DNA of 64,000 bases from Bradyrhizobium sp. BR13661 (lineage in GTDB: Bacteria > Pseudomonadota > Alphaproteobacteria > Rhizobiales > Xanthobacteraceae). The position numbers were made by a program, and so were the translations under genes. This document shows, in pieces, positions 8,299 to 15,870 of the stretch. The notes beneath the pieces are model-generated. The model had not been told where the DNA came from, did not search any database, and saw only the letters and a program-made list of their open reading frames with translations. Location of the stretch: the NCBI RefSeq assembly GCF_029892425.1, contig NZ_JARXWB010000007.1:248001-312000 (forward strand), given 5' to 3'. The stretch's first letter is position 1. Each line of letters starts with the position of its first letter.

Positions 8299-8607
8299 TC
8301 ATCGGTCGCTGCGCTTTGCGGGACCTGCCACCGGGAGGCTGCGCAGGAATGCTTGGAAGTTCTCGTGAGTGACGATCGTGCGTCGACCGGCCTTGTGCGC
8401 GATCAACCGCTTTTCCTTGATAGCCTGGAACAGATACGTCCGACGCAGCGGACCGGCTTTCGCCAATTCTTCGATCCCATATGCTGGCTTGCTTTCCACG
8501 GCCTCTCTCCACTCAACACTGACAAGACCACCTGCCAACATTAGGCGGAGCGCAGGCGGAAGATAGGTGAGCCGCCGGGGTCGTGAATCCTTGGACGTCT
8601 CACCCAT
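8299..8607 (-). CDS. HTH-domain protein, excisionase-like
   Basis: A 102-residue protein from ATG 8607. The C-terminal half ('YGIEELAKAGPLRRTYLFQ', then 'AIKEKRLIAHKAGRRTIVTHE') is an AlpA/excisionase-type winged HTH. The first ~40 residues are basic and of no recognised family. It converges with the serine recombinase and is the last gene before tRNA-Glu. Such a protein beside a recombinase and a tRNA is a plausible excision or directionality factor, though no cognate tyrosine integrase is in the window. Confidence 0.65.
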   Translation of the reverse strand: MGETSKDSRPRRLTYLPPALRLMLAGGLVSVEWREAVESKPAYGIEELAKAGPLRRTYLFQAIKEKRLIAHKAGRRTIVTHENFQAFLRSLPVAGPAKRSDR

Positions 8608-8922
8608 CGTTTTGCGGTGGAGATCGCCGCTGTTGACGACAGAATTCCTGCGCCCCGGAGGATCGCTGCGCCCACTCCATGCTTGCTCAAGGGTCGATGC
8701 GCGGCAGCTGTCACGTGCTGAAGGCCCCGCGCTCGTCCGGTGCAGCCAAGGATATTGGCCGCCGCGCTCGTCGAGCACGTAGTTGCGCGCCCTCGCGCGC
8801 GCGGTGACATTGGAGCCGATCAGAGGTCAGAGCGCGCGCGGGGAAAGGGCATCAGCACGTTCCGAATGCTGGACATATGCTGGACATCAGTGGCGGACGG
8901 TTTGCTAAGCCATTGAAAAACA

Positions 8923-8997
8923 TGGCGCTCCCTAGCGGAATCGAACCGCTCTCTCCACCGTGAAAGGGTGGCGTCCTAACCGATAGACGAAGGGAGC
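8923..8997 (-). tRNA. tRNA-Glu (anticodon TTC)
   Basis: 75 nt including an encoded CCA. The acceptor arms GCTCCCT/AGGGAGC pair; the D-arm, the anticodon stem CCACC/GGTGG with loop CTTTCAC, and the T-arm containing TTCGATTC are all present. Anticodon TTC reads Glu. Its 3' end faces the phage-like region, making it the likely attachment site of that element. Confidence 0.95.
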
Positions 8998-9224
8998 AAA
9001 CGCAAGGCCACGCCGCATGTTGCGACAGGCCCGCTGGCCGGTCCGAGTCGTGCCCGGCGGCTTGCAGCGGGCGAACGTATAGTGGCGTTTGCGGCCGTGG
9101 GCAAGCCGTCCCGGCCGCTCTTTTGGGCCCGGTGGATAGCCCTGGCCCCGGAAGGATCGGGGCTGCGATTTCAACGGTTTCTTAGGGTTCCCGGGCTAGC
9201 GCTGGCGGGGGAGACTGAAAGCCG

Positions 9225-9479
9225 ATGCCACAGCCCAAGAAGCGCGCAGCCCGCAAGCTGCTGTCGCAGCATGCCTGGATCACGCTCGACGGCGGATTCG
9301 CGGCGCGGCATTGCCTGGTCCAGGATATCTCGGCCTCGGGCGCCAGGATCACGCTGGACGAGGATGCGAGCCAGCTTCCGGGCGTGATCCGGATGGCGTT
9401 TGCGCGGGACGCGCGGACCGGGCGGAGCTGCCAGGTGGTCTGGCGCCGCGGCAAGTCGGCCGGCATCAGGTTCCTCTGA
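9225..9479 (+). CDS. PilZ-domain protein
   Basis: An 84-residue single-domain protein. It shows the PilZ pattern of a basic N-terminus ('KKRAARKLL'), then 'VQDISASGARITL' matching the D/NxSxxG core, then 'VVWRRGKSAGIRFL' at the end. PilZ domains bind cyclic di-GMP through an N-terminal RxxxR plus D/NxSxxG. Here the Arg part is the weak KKRAAR, so binding is likely but not certain. Stand-alone PilZ proteins usually act by docking on partner proteins. Confidence 0.8.
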   Translation: MPQPKKRAARKLLSQHAWITLDGGFAARHCLVQDISASGARITLDEDASQLPGVIRMAFARDARTGRSCQVVWRRGKSAGIRFL

Positions 9480-9525
9480 CCGCCGCCGGATGGCGCCTGC
9501 CGCCGGTCCGGGCTACAAGGCGCGC

Positions 9526-9756
9526 ATGCGCATCGCTGTCCTCGTTCTCTCTTTCGCGCTCGTCTCCGCCGCCGGGGCTGAGACCTTGCGCCTGCCGCCC
9601 ACCGAGCAGCAGCCATCCGGCAAGACCCTGCCGCTGAAGGGCACCACCGCCAGGGCCAATGGCTGCGCCGCCTATGGCCGGGGTTTCACCATGGTCGAGG
9701 GGACCTGCGTGAAGATCGGCGGCGCGGCCCGCGTCGATGTCGTCGGCGGGCGCTGA
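9526..9756 (+). CDS. Small secreted protein with two cysteines
   Basis: A 76-residue protein with a classical signal peptide (MRIAVLVLSFALVSAAGA, cleavage near Ala-Glu), leaving about 58 mature residues. Two Cys residues (in 'NGCAAYGRGF' and 'GTCVKIGG') could form a disulfide in the periplasm. ATG 9526 is chosen because the longer frame has no export signal and runs into the PilZ gene. The family is unknown to me; similar short signal-peptide proteins with 'CVKIGG' resemble the N-terminus of rhizobial porins, which is only a hint. Confidence 0.6.
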   Translation: MRIAVLVLSFALVSAAGAETLRLPPTEQQPSGKTLPLKGTTARANGCAAYGRGFTMVEGTCVKIGGAARVDVVGGR

Positions 9757-9865
9757 ACCAAAACCGCGAAAACAACCCCATGCACAGTAGAAGCCGGGCG
9801 CGGGCCGTTTGCGCGCCTACAGCGATTCAGCACACTCTCACTGCAACTTAAGCCGCCTCAGCGGC

Positions 9866-10504
9866 TCACGACATCGGCGGCGCCACGTGCTCTGCAAAAC
9901 CGGGCCGCTTGGCGAGCTCGGCGAGCCACCGCGTCAGGTTCGGCTGCGCCGGACGGGTGATCCCCTCGACGCCGAGCCAGCGCCGCGCATAGGCGCCAAC
10001 GGCGATATCGGCGAGCGTGAACGCATCGCCCTCCATGTAGGGGCGCGTGGCGAGCAGGTTGTCGGCGATGGCCCAGACCTCGGCGGCGGCATCGGCATCC
10101 TGCTGCACCTGGATCATGTCGCGCTCGGCCGGCGGCGTGCGCACGATGCCCCAGAACACCGGGCGGTCGACCGGCTGCACCATCGACAGCGTCCAGTCGA
10201 GCCAGCGATCGACGCCGGCGCGCAGCTTTGGCGCCTCCGGATATACAGGCGTGCCGCGCCCATGCGCGAGGCACAGATAGCGCATGATCGAATTGGATTC
10301 CCACAGCGCAAAGTCGCCCTCGACCAGCGTCGGCACGCGCGCATTGGGGTTCATGGCGAGATAGTCGGCGTCGCGGGTCTTGCCAAAAGCCATGCCGGCG
10401 TCGATGCGCTGATAGGGCAGCCCAAGCTCGGTCAGGCACCACAGCACTTTCTGCACGTTGACCGAATTGGCGCGGCCCCAGATCGTCAGCTGCGTGTCCG
10501 GCAT
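9866..10504 (-). CDS. gst: Glutathione S-transferase family protein
   Basis: A 212-residue protein. The N-terminal thioredoxin-like domain ('TIWGRANSVNVQKVLWCL', then 'NPNARVPTLVEGDFALWESNSIMRYL') contains the cis-Pro and the ES motif that bind glutathione. The all-helical C-terminal domain follows ('FTLADIAVGAYARRW'). ATG 10504 has GGGGAGGA just upstream on the minus strand. Such enzymes conjugate glutathione to electrophiles in the cytosol, or do related thiol chemistry. It is transcribed in the same direction as the glyoxalase gene 400 bp away, but a terminator-like hairpin lies between. Confidence 0.9.
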   Translation of the reverse strand: MPDTQLTIWGRANSVNVQKVLWCLTELGLPYQRIDAGMAFGKTRDADYLAMNPNARVPTLVEGDFALWESNSIMRYLCLAHGRGTPVYPEAPKLRAGVDRWLDWTLSMVQPVDRPVFWGIVRTPPAERDMIQVQQDADAAAEVWAIADNLLATRPYMEGDAFTLADIAVGAYARRWLGVEGITRPAQPNLTRWLAELAKRPGFAEHVAPPMS

Positions 10505-10594
10505 GAAATCCTCCCCGCGGTGTATCATCTGCCGCGGGTGATAGCGGAATTTCGCGCGCACAGGGATGCGCCTTGCCGCGAGCCTCTCATGCAA

Positions 10595-10621
10595 AAAGCT
10601 CCGCTCTGGGAGCGGAGCTTT
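10595..10621 (-). terminator. Intrinsic terminator for the minus strand
   Basis: Arms AAAGCTCCGCT (10595-10605) and AGCGGAGCTTT (10611-10621) pair perfectly with a 5-base loop. Read on the minus strand it is followed by a T-run, so it would end the transcript carrying the small membrane protein gene upstream. Confidence 0.75.
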
Positions 10622-10640
10622 CGTTGCAAAGCAACCGGCG

Positions 10641-10723
10641 CGACATCAGCAAAAGGCGTTTGCGCTGGCGACATCAGCAAAACGCGTTTGCGCTGGCGAC
10701 AAACGCAAACGCGTTTGCGCTGA
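10641..10723. repeat. Three tandem 28-bp repeats
   Basis: Copies at 10641-10668, 10669-10696 and 10697-10723. Copies 1 and 2 differ at one base; copy 3 is more divergent in its first half and contains the 16-bp perfect palindrome CGCAAACGCGTTTGCG. The array lies in the 3' untranslated region of the small membrane protein gene, just before its terminator. Confidence 0.75.
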
Positions 10724-10725
10724 GA

Positions 10726-10806
10726 TCAACGGCCGAAGAACAGCCACAGCAGAATGATCACCGGGATCGGCACGCCCAGCAGCCACAACAAAATTCCGCG
10801 TCCCAT
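10726..10806 (-). CDS. 26-residue membrane peptide
   Basis: ATG at 10806 follows GGAGGAGAA, an excellent ribosome binding site. The product (MGRGILLWLLGVPIPVIILL, then WLFFGR) is one hydrophobic helix with a Pro kink and basic ends, so it should be a single-pass inner-membrane peptide. Tiny proteins beginning MGRGILLWLLG are, as far as I recall, common in Bradyrhizobium-type genomes; their function is unknown. It is in the same direction as the glyoxalase gene 70 bp upstream, followed by tandem repeats and a terminator. Confidence 0.7.
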   Translation of the reverse strand: MGRGILLWLLGVPIPVIILLWLFFGR

Positions 10807-10878
10807 CGCGTTCTCCTCCATCAGTTTTGTCGGAGGGGCAACGCCGGCCGCGGGAGCTTGTTCCTGCGGGAATTGGCC

Positions 10879-11331
10879 TTACCAATGGCCGGTGTTGGGC
10901 ATCGACAACCACGGCTCGGCCGGCGCCTTCGGCTCGCCCTTCTGCAACAGCTCGATCGAATGCAGATCGGGCGAGCGGACGAAGGCCATGTTGCCGTCGC
11001 GCGGCGGCCGGTTGATGGTGACGCCGGCCTTCTGCAGCTTCGCGCAGGTTTCGTAGATGTCGTCGACCTCATAGGCGAGATGGCCGAAGAAGCGGTCCTC
11101 GCCATACTTCTCCTCGTCCCAGTTATAAGTGAGCTCGACCAGCGGCGCGCCGCGCGTCTTGGGCTGGTCGGAGAGCGCGTCGAGATCGTCCGAGGAGCAC
11201 AGGAACACGAGCGTGAACCGCCCCTTGTCGTTCTCGATCCGCCGCACCTCCTTCAGCCCCAGCGCATCCTGGTAAAATTTCATCGCGACATCGAGATTGC
11301 GCACGCGCAGCATGGTGTGGAGATAACGCAT
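10879..11331 (-). CDS. gloA: Glyoxalase I (lactoylglutathione lyase)
   Basis: A 150-residue protein with the two-module vicinal-oxygen-chelate fold. Putative metal ligands are His5 ('MRYLHTMLRV') with the Glu of the first module, and in the second module the His of 'FFGHLAYEVDD' and the Glu of 'HSIELLQ'. The enzyme isomerises the methylglyoxal-glutathione hemithioacetal to S-lactoylglutathione in the cytosol. Length is normal for the bacterial Ni/Zn enzymes. It starts at ATG 11331, and the small membrane peptide gene follows in the same direction. Confidence 0.9.
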   Translation of the reverse strand: MRYLHTMLRVRNLDVAMKFYQDALGLKEVRRIENDKGRFTLVFLCSSDDLDALSDQPKTRGAPLVELTYNWDEEKYGEDRFFGHLAYEVDDIYETCAKLQKAGVTINRPPRDGNMAFVRSPDLHSIELLQKGEPKAPAEPWLSMPNTGHW

Positions 11332-11637
11332 GGTTGTTGCTCCCTTGGTGGACGGAGGGTTTTGCTTTGGGCCGGAACGGCGGGGGAGAGATAGCAGGAA
11401 ACGGGGGGGAGGGGCAGGGGCGAAACGGCCGGCGAAGTTAGTTGCTACACGTCATCCTCGACGCCTGTTACTTCAATTGGCCTGTCTCACTTAAAGGGTG
11501 CGGTCCAGCACTGTCACCGTAATTACAGTGCACTCAATTGAGGTAAGTGAGAAATGAGTGCACTGTCAGCCTAATTATAACGAGGCCGGGAGCGATCGTC
11601 CCGCGTGCGCAGCAGGGGACGATCGCTTTGCGAAACC
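11332..11637. other. Intergenic region with repeat elements
   Basis: No gene is visible. The region holds a 25-bp element at 11483-11507 with a near copy at 13258-13282, a 17-bp direct repeat (11509-11525 and 11561-11577, two mismatches), and an inverted repeat, CAGTGCACTCA (11526-11536) against TGAGTGCACTG (11555-11565). Confidence 0.6.
11483..11507 (+). repeat. 25-bp element, copy 1 (insertion-sequence-end-like)
   Basis: It begins TGTCTCACTT and ends GGTCCA. It matches copy 2 (13258-13282) at 21 of 25 positions in the same orientation. The two copies bracket the hydrolase/MarR pair. The sequence looks like the terminal repeat of an insertion sequence, but no transposase is present, so this is inference. 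Confidence 0.4.
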
Positions 11638-12618
11638 TTAGGCCCGGAAGAAGGCCAGCAGGTCCGCGTTGATGATATCGGGGTGGGTCGAAGCCATCCC
11701 ATGCGGCAGACCAGGATAGGTCTTCAACGTGCCGCGTTTGACCAGCTTGATTGCCAAGTGGGCGCTATCGCCGATCGGGACGATCTGGTCGTCCTCGCCG
11801 TGCATGATCAGCACCGGCACATCGATCTTCTTCAGATCGTCGGTGAAGTCGGTTTCAGAGAAGGCCTTGATGCAATCGTAGTGCGCCTTGGCGCCGCCCA
11901 TCATGCCCTGACGCCACCAATTGTCGATGAGGCCTTGGCTGACCTTGGCGCCGGACCGGTTGAATCCGTAAAACGGGCCCGATGGGACGTCCTTGAAGAA
12001 CTGGGCCCGGTTTGCAACCAGCGCCGCGCGGAAACCGTCGAAGACTTCGAGCGGAAGTCCGCCGGGATTGGCGGCCGTCTTGAGCATGATGGGCGGCACG
12101 GCGCCGATGAGAACCGCTTTCGCGACGCGACCTGACTTTGCGCGCGCGACATAATGGGCCACTTCGCCGCCACCGGTGGAGTGTCCTACGTGGATGGCAT
12201 TTTTCAGATCGAGTTGGTCGGTGAGAGCGATGACATCGGCGGCGTACGTATCCATCTCATTGCCGCTGTCGGTCTGTGTGGAACGACCGTGCCCGCGGCG
12301 ATCGTGGGCGATGACGCGATAGCCCTTCAACAGGAAGAACATCATCTGGGCATCCCAGTCGTCAGCGCTCAGCGGCCAACCATGGTGAAAGACGATCGGT
12401 TGCGCGTCTTTGGGGCCCCAATCCTTATAGAAGATCTGGACGCCGTCCCGCGTGGTCGCGAAGCCGCTCTCGGTGCGGCTGGCGCCATGAGGACTCGCGG
12501 AGGGCTTCTTGGCGGCTTGGGCATCAGCGGTAGCGCCGAGGGACGTGGTTGCTGCGGCGGCTAAACCGATGCCTGCGGTGATCGCGCCGCGGCGGGTGGC
12601 TTGGTTCGGCTGGCTCAT
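11638..12618 (-). CDS. Tat-exported alpha/beta hydrolase (non-heme haloperoxidase-like)
   Basis: A 326-residue protein from ATG 12618 (GGAGAAAG upstream). The N-terminus has twin arginines followed by a hydrophobic Ala-rich stretch ('[19 protein letters not shown]') ending near AQAA, a Tat-type signal, so the enzyme probably works in the periplasm. The hydrolase core has the oxyanion '[11 protein letters not shown]', the nucleophile Ser in 'GHSTGGG', Asp in '[10 protein letters not shown]' and His in 'GLPHGM'. This set is typical of cofactor-free chloroperoxidase/arylesterase relatives. It is divergent from a MarR regulator, with dyad operators in the shared promoter, so it is probably that regulator's target. 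Confidence 0.85.
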   Translation of the reverse strand: MSQPNQATRRGAITAGIGLAAAATTSLGATADAQAAKKPSASPHGASRTESGFATTRDGVQIFYKDWGPKDAQPIVFHHGWPLSADDWDAQMMFFLLKGYRVIAHDRRGHGRSTQTDSGNEMDTYAADVIALTDQLDLKNAIHVGHSTGGGEVAHYVARAKSGRVAKAVLIGAVPPIMLKTAANPGGLPLEVFDGFRAALVANRAQFFKDVPSGPFYGFNRSGAKVSQGLIDNWWRQGMMGGAKAHYDCIKAFSETDFTDDLKKIDVPVLIMHGEDDQIVPIGDSAHLAIKLVKRGTLKTYPGLPHGMASTHPDIINADLLAFFRA

Positions 12619-12633
12619 GGCTTTCTCCATTTG

Positions 12634-12660
12634 ATATCGCAATAAATGATATTGCGATAT
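12634..12660. promoter_or_regulatory. Operator 1 for the MarR/hydrolase pair
   Basis: ATATCGCAATA (12634-12644) and TATTGCGATAT (12650-12660) form a perfect 11-bp inverted repeat with a 5-base spacer, 16 bp upstream of the hydrolase start. The arms and spacing are as expected for a MarR-family dimer site. Confidence 0.75.
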
Positions 12661-12710
12661 ATATCGGATAGGCCATCGGACTGGTGCTGTCCACAAAATT
12701 AATTGTCGCG

Positions 12711-12729
12711 ATATCAATTATTGTGATAT
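12711..12729. promoter_or_regulatory. Operator 2 for the MarR/hydrolase pair
   Basis: ATATCAATTATTGTGATAT is an imperfect dyad sharing the half-site TATTGYGATAT with operator 1. It lies 8 bp upstream of the marR start, so the regulator would block its own transcription. Confidence 0.65.
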
Positions 12730-12737
12730 TTTAGAGC

Positions 12738-13181
12738 ATGACCAGGAAAACCGCGAAGTTGCGCCCCCTAGATCGCCAAATTTGCTTCACTCTCTACGCT
12801 ACCAGCATGGCTATCACCCGGGCCTACAAGCCTTTGCTCGACGATTTGGGCCTGACCTACCCGCAATACCTGGTGCTCTGCACCCTCGGCGAGGGCGGTC
12901 CGATGACGGTGGGCGCTATCGCCAGTCGGCTGGACCTCGAATCCAGCACGGTGACTCCATTGGTTAAGCGGTTAGAGGCCGCCGGACTGGTTGAGCGCCG
13001 GCGAGGCATGGAGGACGAACGCAAGGTCGCGGTGACGATGACCTCAGCCGGCCATGGTTTGCTGGAACGGTCGGGATGTCTGGGCGACCTGTTGCTGAAG
13101 CGCTCAGGCATGGACGCGACCGAACTGGAGGTTCTGAACAAGCGCGTGCAGGCTATGCGGGCGGAAATCGTAAAGGGCTAA
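12738..13181 (+). CDS. MarR-family regulator, OhrR-like
   Basis: A 147-residue protein with the MarR winged-helix layout: a dimerisation helix, then 'GPMTVGAIASRLDLESSTVTPLVKRLEAAGLVERRR' as the HTH and wing. Cys16 in 'LDRQICFTLYATS' sits where OhrR proteins carry the peroxide-sensing cysteine, and 'LTYPQYLVL' is likewise OhrR-like. It therefore probably senses organic peroxide or a related electrophile by thiol oxidation and represses the divergent hydrolase gene and itself through the two dyads at 12634-12660 and 12711-12729. The ligand is inferred, not shown. Confidence 0.85.
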   Translation: MTRKTAKLRPLDRQICFTLYATSMAITRAYKPLLDDLGLTYPQYLVLCTLGEGGPMTVGAIASRLDLESSTVTPLVKRLEAAGLVERRRGMEDERKVAVTMTSAGHGLLERSGCLGDLLLKRSGMDATELEVLNKRVQAMRAEIVKG

Positions 13182-13257
13182 GCGCTCGCTGCCGAATGCT
13201 CTTCACGGGTCGTCGCGCGACCTCAGCCCATCCTACGAGCTGTCACTGCAATTATCG

Positions 13258-13282
13258 TGTCTCACTTCAGGGGGGCAGTCCA
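13258..13282 (+). repeat. 25-bp element, copy 2 (insertion-sequence-end-like)
   Basis: Matches 11483-11507 at 21 of 25 positions in the same orientation. It ends immediately before the ATG of the next gene, and its G-run supplies that gene's ribosome binding site. Confidence 0.4.
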
Positions 13283-13283
13283 T

Positions 13284-13712
13284 ATGGCGGATGAAAAACG
13301 AAGGCTCCTTTGGCATGGCGCGGCCTTGTTTCTGGTCGGATTGCTGACGGGGCTGGCCGAGCAGCATTTCACCAATGTGAGGATGGGTTTGGCCGCTCAT
13401 CTGGAGGGCGTGATGAACGGCACGTTCCTGCTGGCGGTCGGCGCCATCTGGAACGAGGTCTGGCTATCGGCACGAACGAAGGCCGTGGCCTATTGGGCGC
13501 TGCTCGTCGGAACCTACGGCAATTGGATCGTAACGACGTCGGCCGCCGTGCTTGGGACAGCCGCGCTCTCGCCAATCACGGCAGTGGGGCATGAAGCTGC
13601 ACCCTGGAAGGAGGCCATGATCACCGGCGGCTTCATGTTCATCGGCGTGGCCATCATCCTGGCTGTCGTCTTGCTGATGCTCGGGTTGCGGAGCAAGGCA
13701 AAGCCGGAGTGA
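13284..13712 (+). CDS. Hydroxylaminobenzene mutase-like membrane protein
   Basis: A 142-residue protein with four predicted membrane segments (about residues 12-30, 45-62, 70-92 and 112-136). The segment 'RMGLAAHLEGVMNGTFLLAVG' is the conserved core of the HAB (hydroxyaminobenzene) mutase family, and 'VGTYGNWIVT' fits it too. Characterised members rearrange hydroxylaminobenzene to aminophenols, but many homologues are of unknown role, so the substrate here is uncertain. ATG 13284 has a G-rich ribosome binding site; the nine residues upstream in frame are dropped. Confidence 0.75.
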   Translation: MADEKRRLLWHGAALFLVGLLTGLAEQHFTNVRMGLAAHLEGVMNGTFLLAVGAIWNEVWLSARTKAVAYWALLVGTYGNWIVTTSAAVLGTAALSPITAVGHEAAPWKEAMITGGFMFIGVAIILAVVLLMLGLRSKAKPE

Positions 13713-13833
13713 GGAACTACGAACTAGGGCTAGCATCGGAGAGTGACAGTTCAGTAGCGGCCATAGCCGGCGGAAAGAAAGCCGAAACCACTGAGCGATA
13801 CGATCCCTGGCCGCAACCTCGTGGAGAGATGGC

Positions 13834-13980
13834 ATGGACCCCGGTCAGTACGTGATGGGCTTTTTGCTTTTGGCGATCTGGTACGGTTATGTCTACTGGC
13901 CGTTCGTGTTGTTGGCGGTTGTCGTGTGTTTCATCTTGGTGGTCCTGATAGGGGCGCCCAGGAAAAGCAGGACAAATTGA
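13834..13980 (+). CDS. 48-residue membrane protein
   Basis: ATG 13834 follows GGAGAG. The product starts MDPGQYVMGFLLLAIWYGYV and continues into a second hydrophobic stretch, giving two short membrane segments, then a basic tail (APRKSRTN). No family is recognised. Its start signal and clean hydrophobic pattern argue for a real gene. It stands alone, with over 100 bp on either side. Confidence 0.5.
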   Translation: MDPGQYVMGFLLLAIWYGYVYWPFVLLAVVVCFILVVLIGAPRKSRTN

Positions 13981-14187
13981 GCCGAATCCTCAGCCGCCGA
14001 GATCTGGTGTTTCGACCAGCTCGCCGCCTGCTCAATCGCGCTAAATGAAGCCGGGCATTCCGGCTCATCGTTCGTCGCGACCATCTGCGCGCCGCGCGGG
14101 TCCCGGGCGAGGATGTCGTCCCTGAACCCCATGGCAAAGCGGTGCGACTAAAAAGGCAAATCAAGATCCGCCCGCGACGGGATCGGC

Positions 14188-14451
14188 ATGAAGCGCTGGC
14201 TGCGAAGGCTTGGAAGGATTGCGTGGGTTGCGGCGCTTTGCGGCACGATCGCGTGGCTTGCGCTTGTGACCATCTCTCCTCACGAGCCTGATGATGCGCA
14301 TCCTGTGCGCTACGTATCCCGGCACGACGTCCGCTACGTGAGCGACGACACGAGCCTGGTCTTGCACATTCTATTTGGTGTGAATTTTTCGCTGATGTTG
14401 GTTGGGGCCGGACTCCACTTCGGAAGCAAGGACGCGGGCGATGGAAGTTAG
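14188..14451 (+). CDS. Small membrane protein, 87 aa
   Basis: Starts MKRWLRRLGRIAWVAALCGT, a basic N-terminus followed by a hydrophobic helix (residues ~10-28). A polar Asp/His-rich loop follows, then a second helix at ~58-78. With both ends basic or polar it is probably a two-pass inner-membrane protein. The family is unknown. It is the first of three small membrane protein genes in the same direction (14188, 14530, 14782). Confidence 0.55.
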   Translation: MKRWLRRLGRIAWVAALCGTIAWLALVTISPHEPDDAHPVRYVSRHDVRYVSDDTSLVLHILFGVNFSLMLVGAGLHFGSKDAGDGS

Positions 14452-14529
14452 CCAGGCGAGCCGCGTCACATCGCGGGCGGAGGGCCGGGGCTGCGGCCCA
14501 ATGAACCGGGATGCTGTTCGGGGCGACGA

Positions 14530-14775
14530 ATGCCCGGAAAACGAGGACATCTCGCCGTGAGTGGCTTCAAACGATATCTGGTCGGCTGCCTGGTCGCGAT
14601 GGTCTTCTTCGCCGGCCTCGATAGCTACAAGCATCCCGGCGAGGGCATCCGCTACGGCGCTATCCTTCTGGTGTCGGCCGGCTGGCCCGTCGTCGCCGCG
14701 ATGGTGGTGGGAAGCACCATTGGCGATATCGTGCATGACGCGCGCCAAGGCGAGGCAGAAGGCAAGGCAGGGTGA
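14530..14775 (+). CDS. Small membrane protein, 81 aa
   Basis: Two hydrophobic segments: 'YLVGCLVAMVFFAGL' near residue 16 and 'YGAILLVSAGWPVVAAMVVG' near residue 42, followed by a charged tail. An internal GTG at 14557 would shorten it by nine residues; ATG 14530 has GGGGCGA upstream. The next gene begins six bases after its stop, so the two are probably one operon. I do not recognise the family. Confidence 0.6.
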   Translation: MPGKRGHLAVSGFKRYLVGCLVAMVFFAGLDSYKHPGEGIRYGAILLVSAGWPVVAAMVVGSTIGDIVHDARQGEAEGKAG

Positions 14776-14781
14776 ACAGCC

Positions 14782-14946
14782 ATGCTTGACGCCTTGTTCG
14801 GCTTCATCTTCGAGATCGTCCTCAGTGCCGTCGGGACAGTCATCGCCAAATTGTTCGGCGTCGAAGACGCCGTCGATTTCGCGCCTGGTGTCATCGGCCT
14901 CGGATTGATCGGGATCGGCGTCGCAGCTGCCGTGTGGGGGCACTGA
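14782..14946 (+). CDS. 54-residue membrane protein
   Basis: ATG 14782 lies six bases after the previous stop. The product (MLDALFGFIFEIVLSAVGTV, then a short charged turn, then 'GVIGLGLIGIGVAAAVWG') is amphipathic to hydrophobic with two helices. No family is recognised. Coupling to the upstream membrane protein suggests a shared role in the membrane. Confidence 0.5.
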   Translation: MLDALFGFIFEIVLSAVGTVIAKLFGVEDAVDFAPGVIGLGLIGIGVAAAVWGH

Positions 14947-14953
14947 CGGGGGA

Positions 14954-15256
14954 TTACGCCGATTTCGCCGGCCGATCCGTGGCACCCTTGAGAAACCGGA
15001 TACCGACTTGCTCACCATTGATCCACACCAGTTCGCAGCGTCGGAAGGCCGTTCCTCTCGTCGCGAGCACCAGAAAAAATTCCTTGAGCTTGGTACGATC
15101 GACCGTGTTTTCGACCAGCAATTTGGCGCCCATCTGCGAGACGTCGATCATCCGGCAGGGGCGGCTCCAGGTACCGTCGATGGCGACGATCTGGACATCA
15201 ACGCCGCGCGAGAAATCGACCCGTGGTGATTTTCTGTTCTCGGTGCTGCTGCTCAT
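14954..15256 (-). CDS. PilZ-domain protein
   Basis: A 100-residue protein. The N-terminal 'ENRKSPRVDF' supplies the Arg-rich part and 'CRMIDVSQMGAKLLV' the D/NxSxxG part of the c-di-GMP site. The fold ends with 'CELVWINGEQVGIRFL'. It is therefore closer to a c-di-GMP-binding PilZ than the protein at 9225. It converges with the small membrane protein genes on the other strand. Its partner is unknown. Confidence 0.8.
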   Translation of the reverse strand: MSSSTENRKSPRVDFSRGVDVQIVAIDGTWSRPCRMIDVSQMGAKLLVENTVDRTKLKEFFLVLATRGTAFRRCELVWINGEQVGIRFLKGATDRPAKSA

Positions 15257-15533
15257 GGTCTTGGTGCGGGTGTGAGTTATCCTCGCACCATCTCGCGCCG
15301 GAGTGCTGAAGATCAGGCTAATCGACTTGTCGGCCGCACGCCGGCACTGAGCACCGCTGCCGGTATTTCTCTGGCCTCAACCGGATTGGAGCACCGTCCT
15401 GATGGCAAATCTTCCGGAAGTCGATAGGTATCTTCAGCGTAAGTTTGCCGCGATTTGAATTCGATGCGGGGGCAGCGAGATGCGCTCGACGGGAGCGGTC
15501 TGAAAAATCGGTATCTGAATGCAAGCCGGCTCG

Positions 15534-15734
15534 TCAGCCTGTCGTCGGTTGGTCGCCCGAAGGGCCGCCGGGGGAGCGCGGGGATTGCTTTGCAATCCAG
15601 GCTTCTGCGGCACGCCTTGTATTGAAGCCTCCAACCAAACGTTCAGACGTTCCGTCGGCGTGGGTCTCCTCGATAACGAAGAGCCCTGTCACGTGAACAC
15701 ACACGGCGTATCGGCATGTGGGGTCAGGAAGCAC
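15534..15734 (-). CDS. Hypothetical protein, 66 aa
   Basis: A short soluble protein. Its middle ('VTGLFVIEETHADGTSERLV') reads as beta strands and is followed by an amphipathic helix ('NTRRAAEAWIAKQ'), a coding-like pattern. The C-terminus is Pro/Gly-rich and polar. No ribosome binding site is clear, so the start could be internal. The family is unknown to me. About 280 bp on its 3' side (15257-15533) hold no other gene. Confidence 0.4.
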   Translation of the reverse strand: MLPDPTCRYAVCVHVTGLFVIEETHADGTSERLVGGFNTRRAAEAWIAKQSPRSPGGPSGDQPTTG

Positions 15735-15870
15735 GGGCCTGTCCTATGAAGGCAGCTCACCAGCTTCAACCTTATGCGCGCTTTGGTTGTGCTTCCTTGA
15801 TGCAAATCATGATCGATCGGCACAGTGCCATCGAGATGACGATGACACCGTGCATTGGCGCCGTCTGCGA

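Noticed and set aside
9809..10723. A 304-residue plus-strand frame opposite the GST gene
   Set aside because: Antisense to a clear GST and passing through the tandem repeats.
10641..10723. Tandem 28-bp repeats as a CRISPR array
   Set aside because: No spacers between copies, only three copies, no cas genes.
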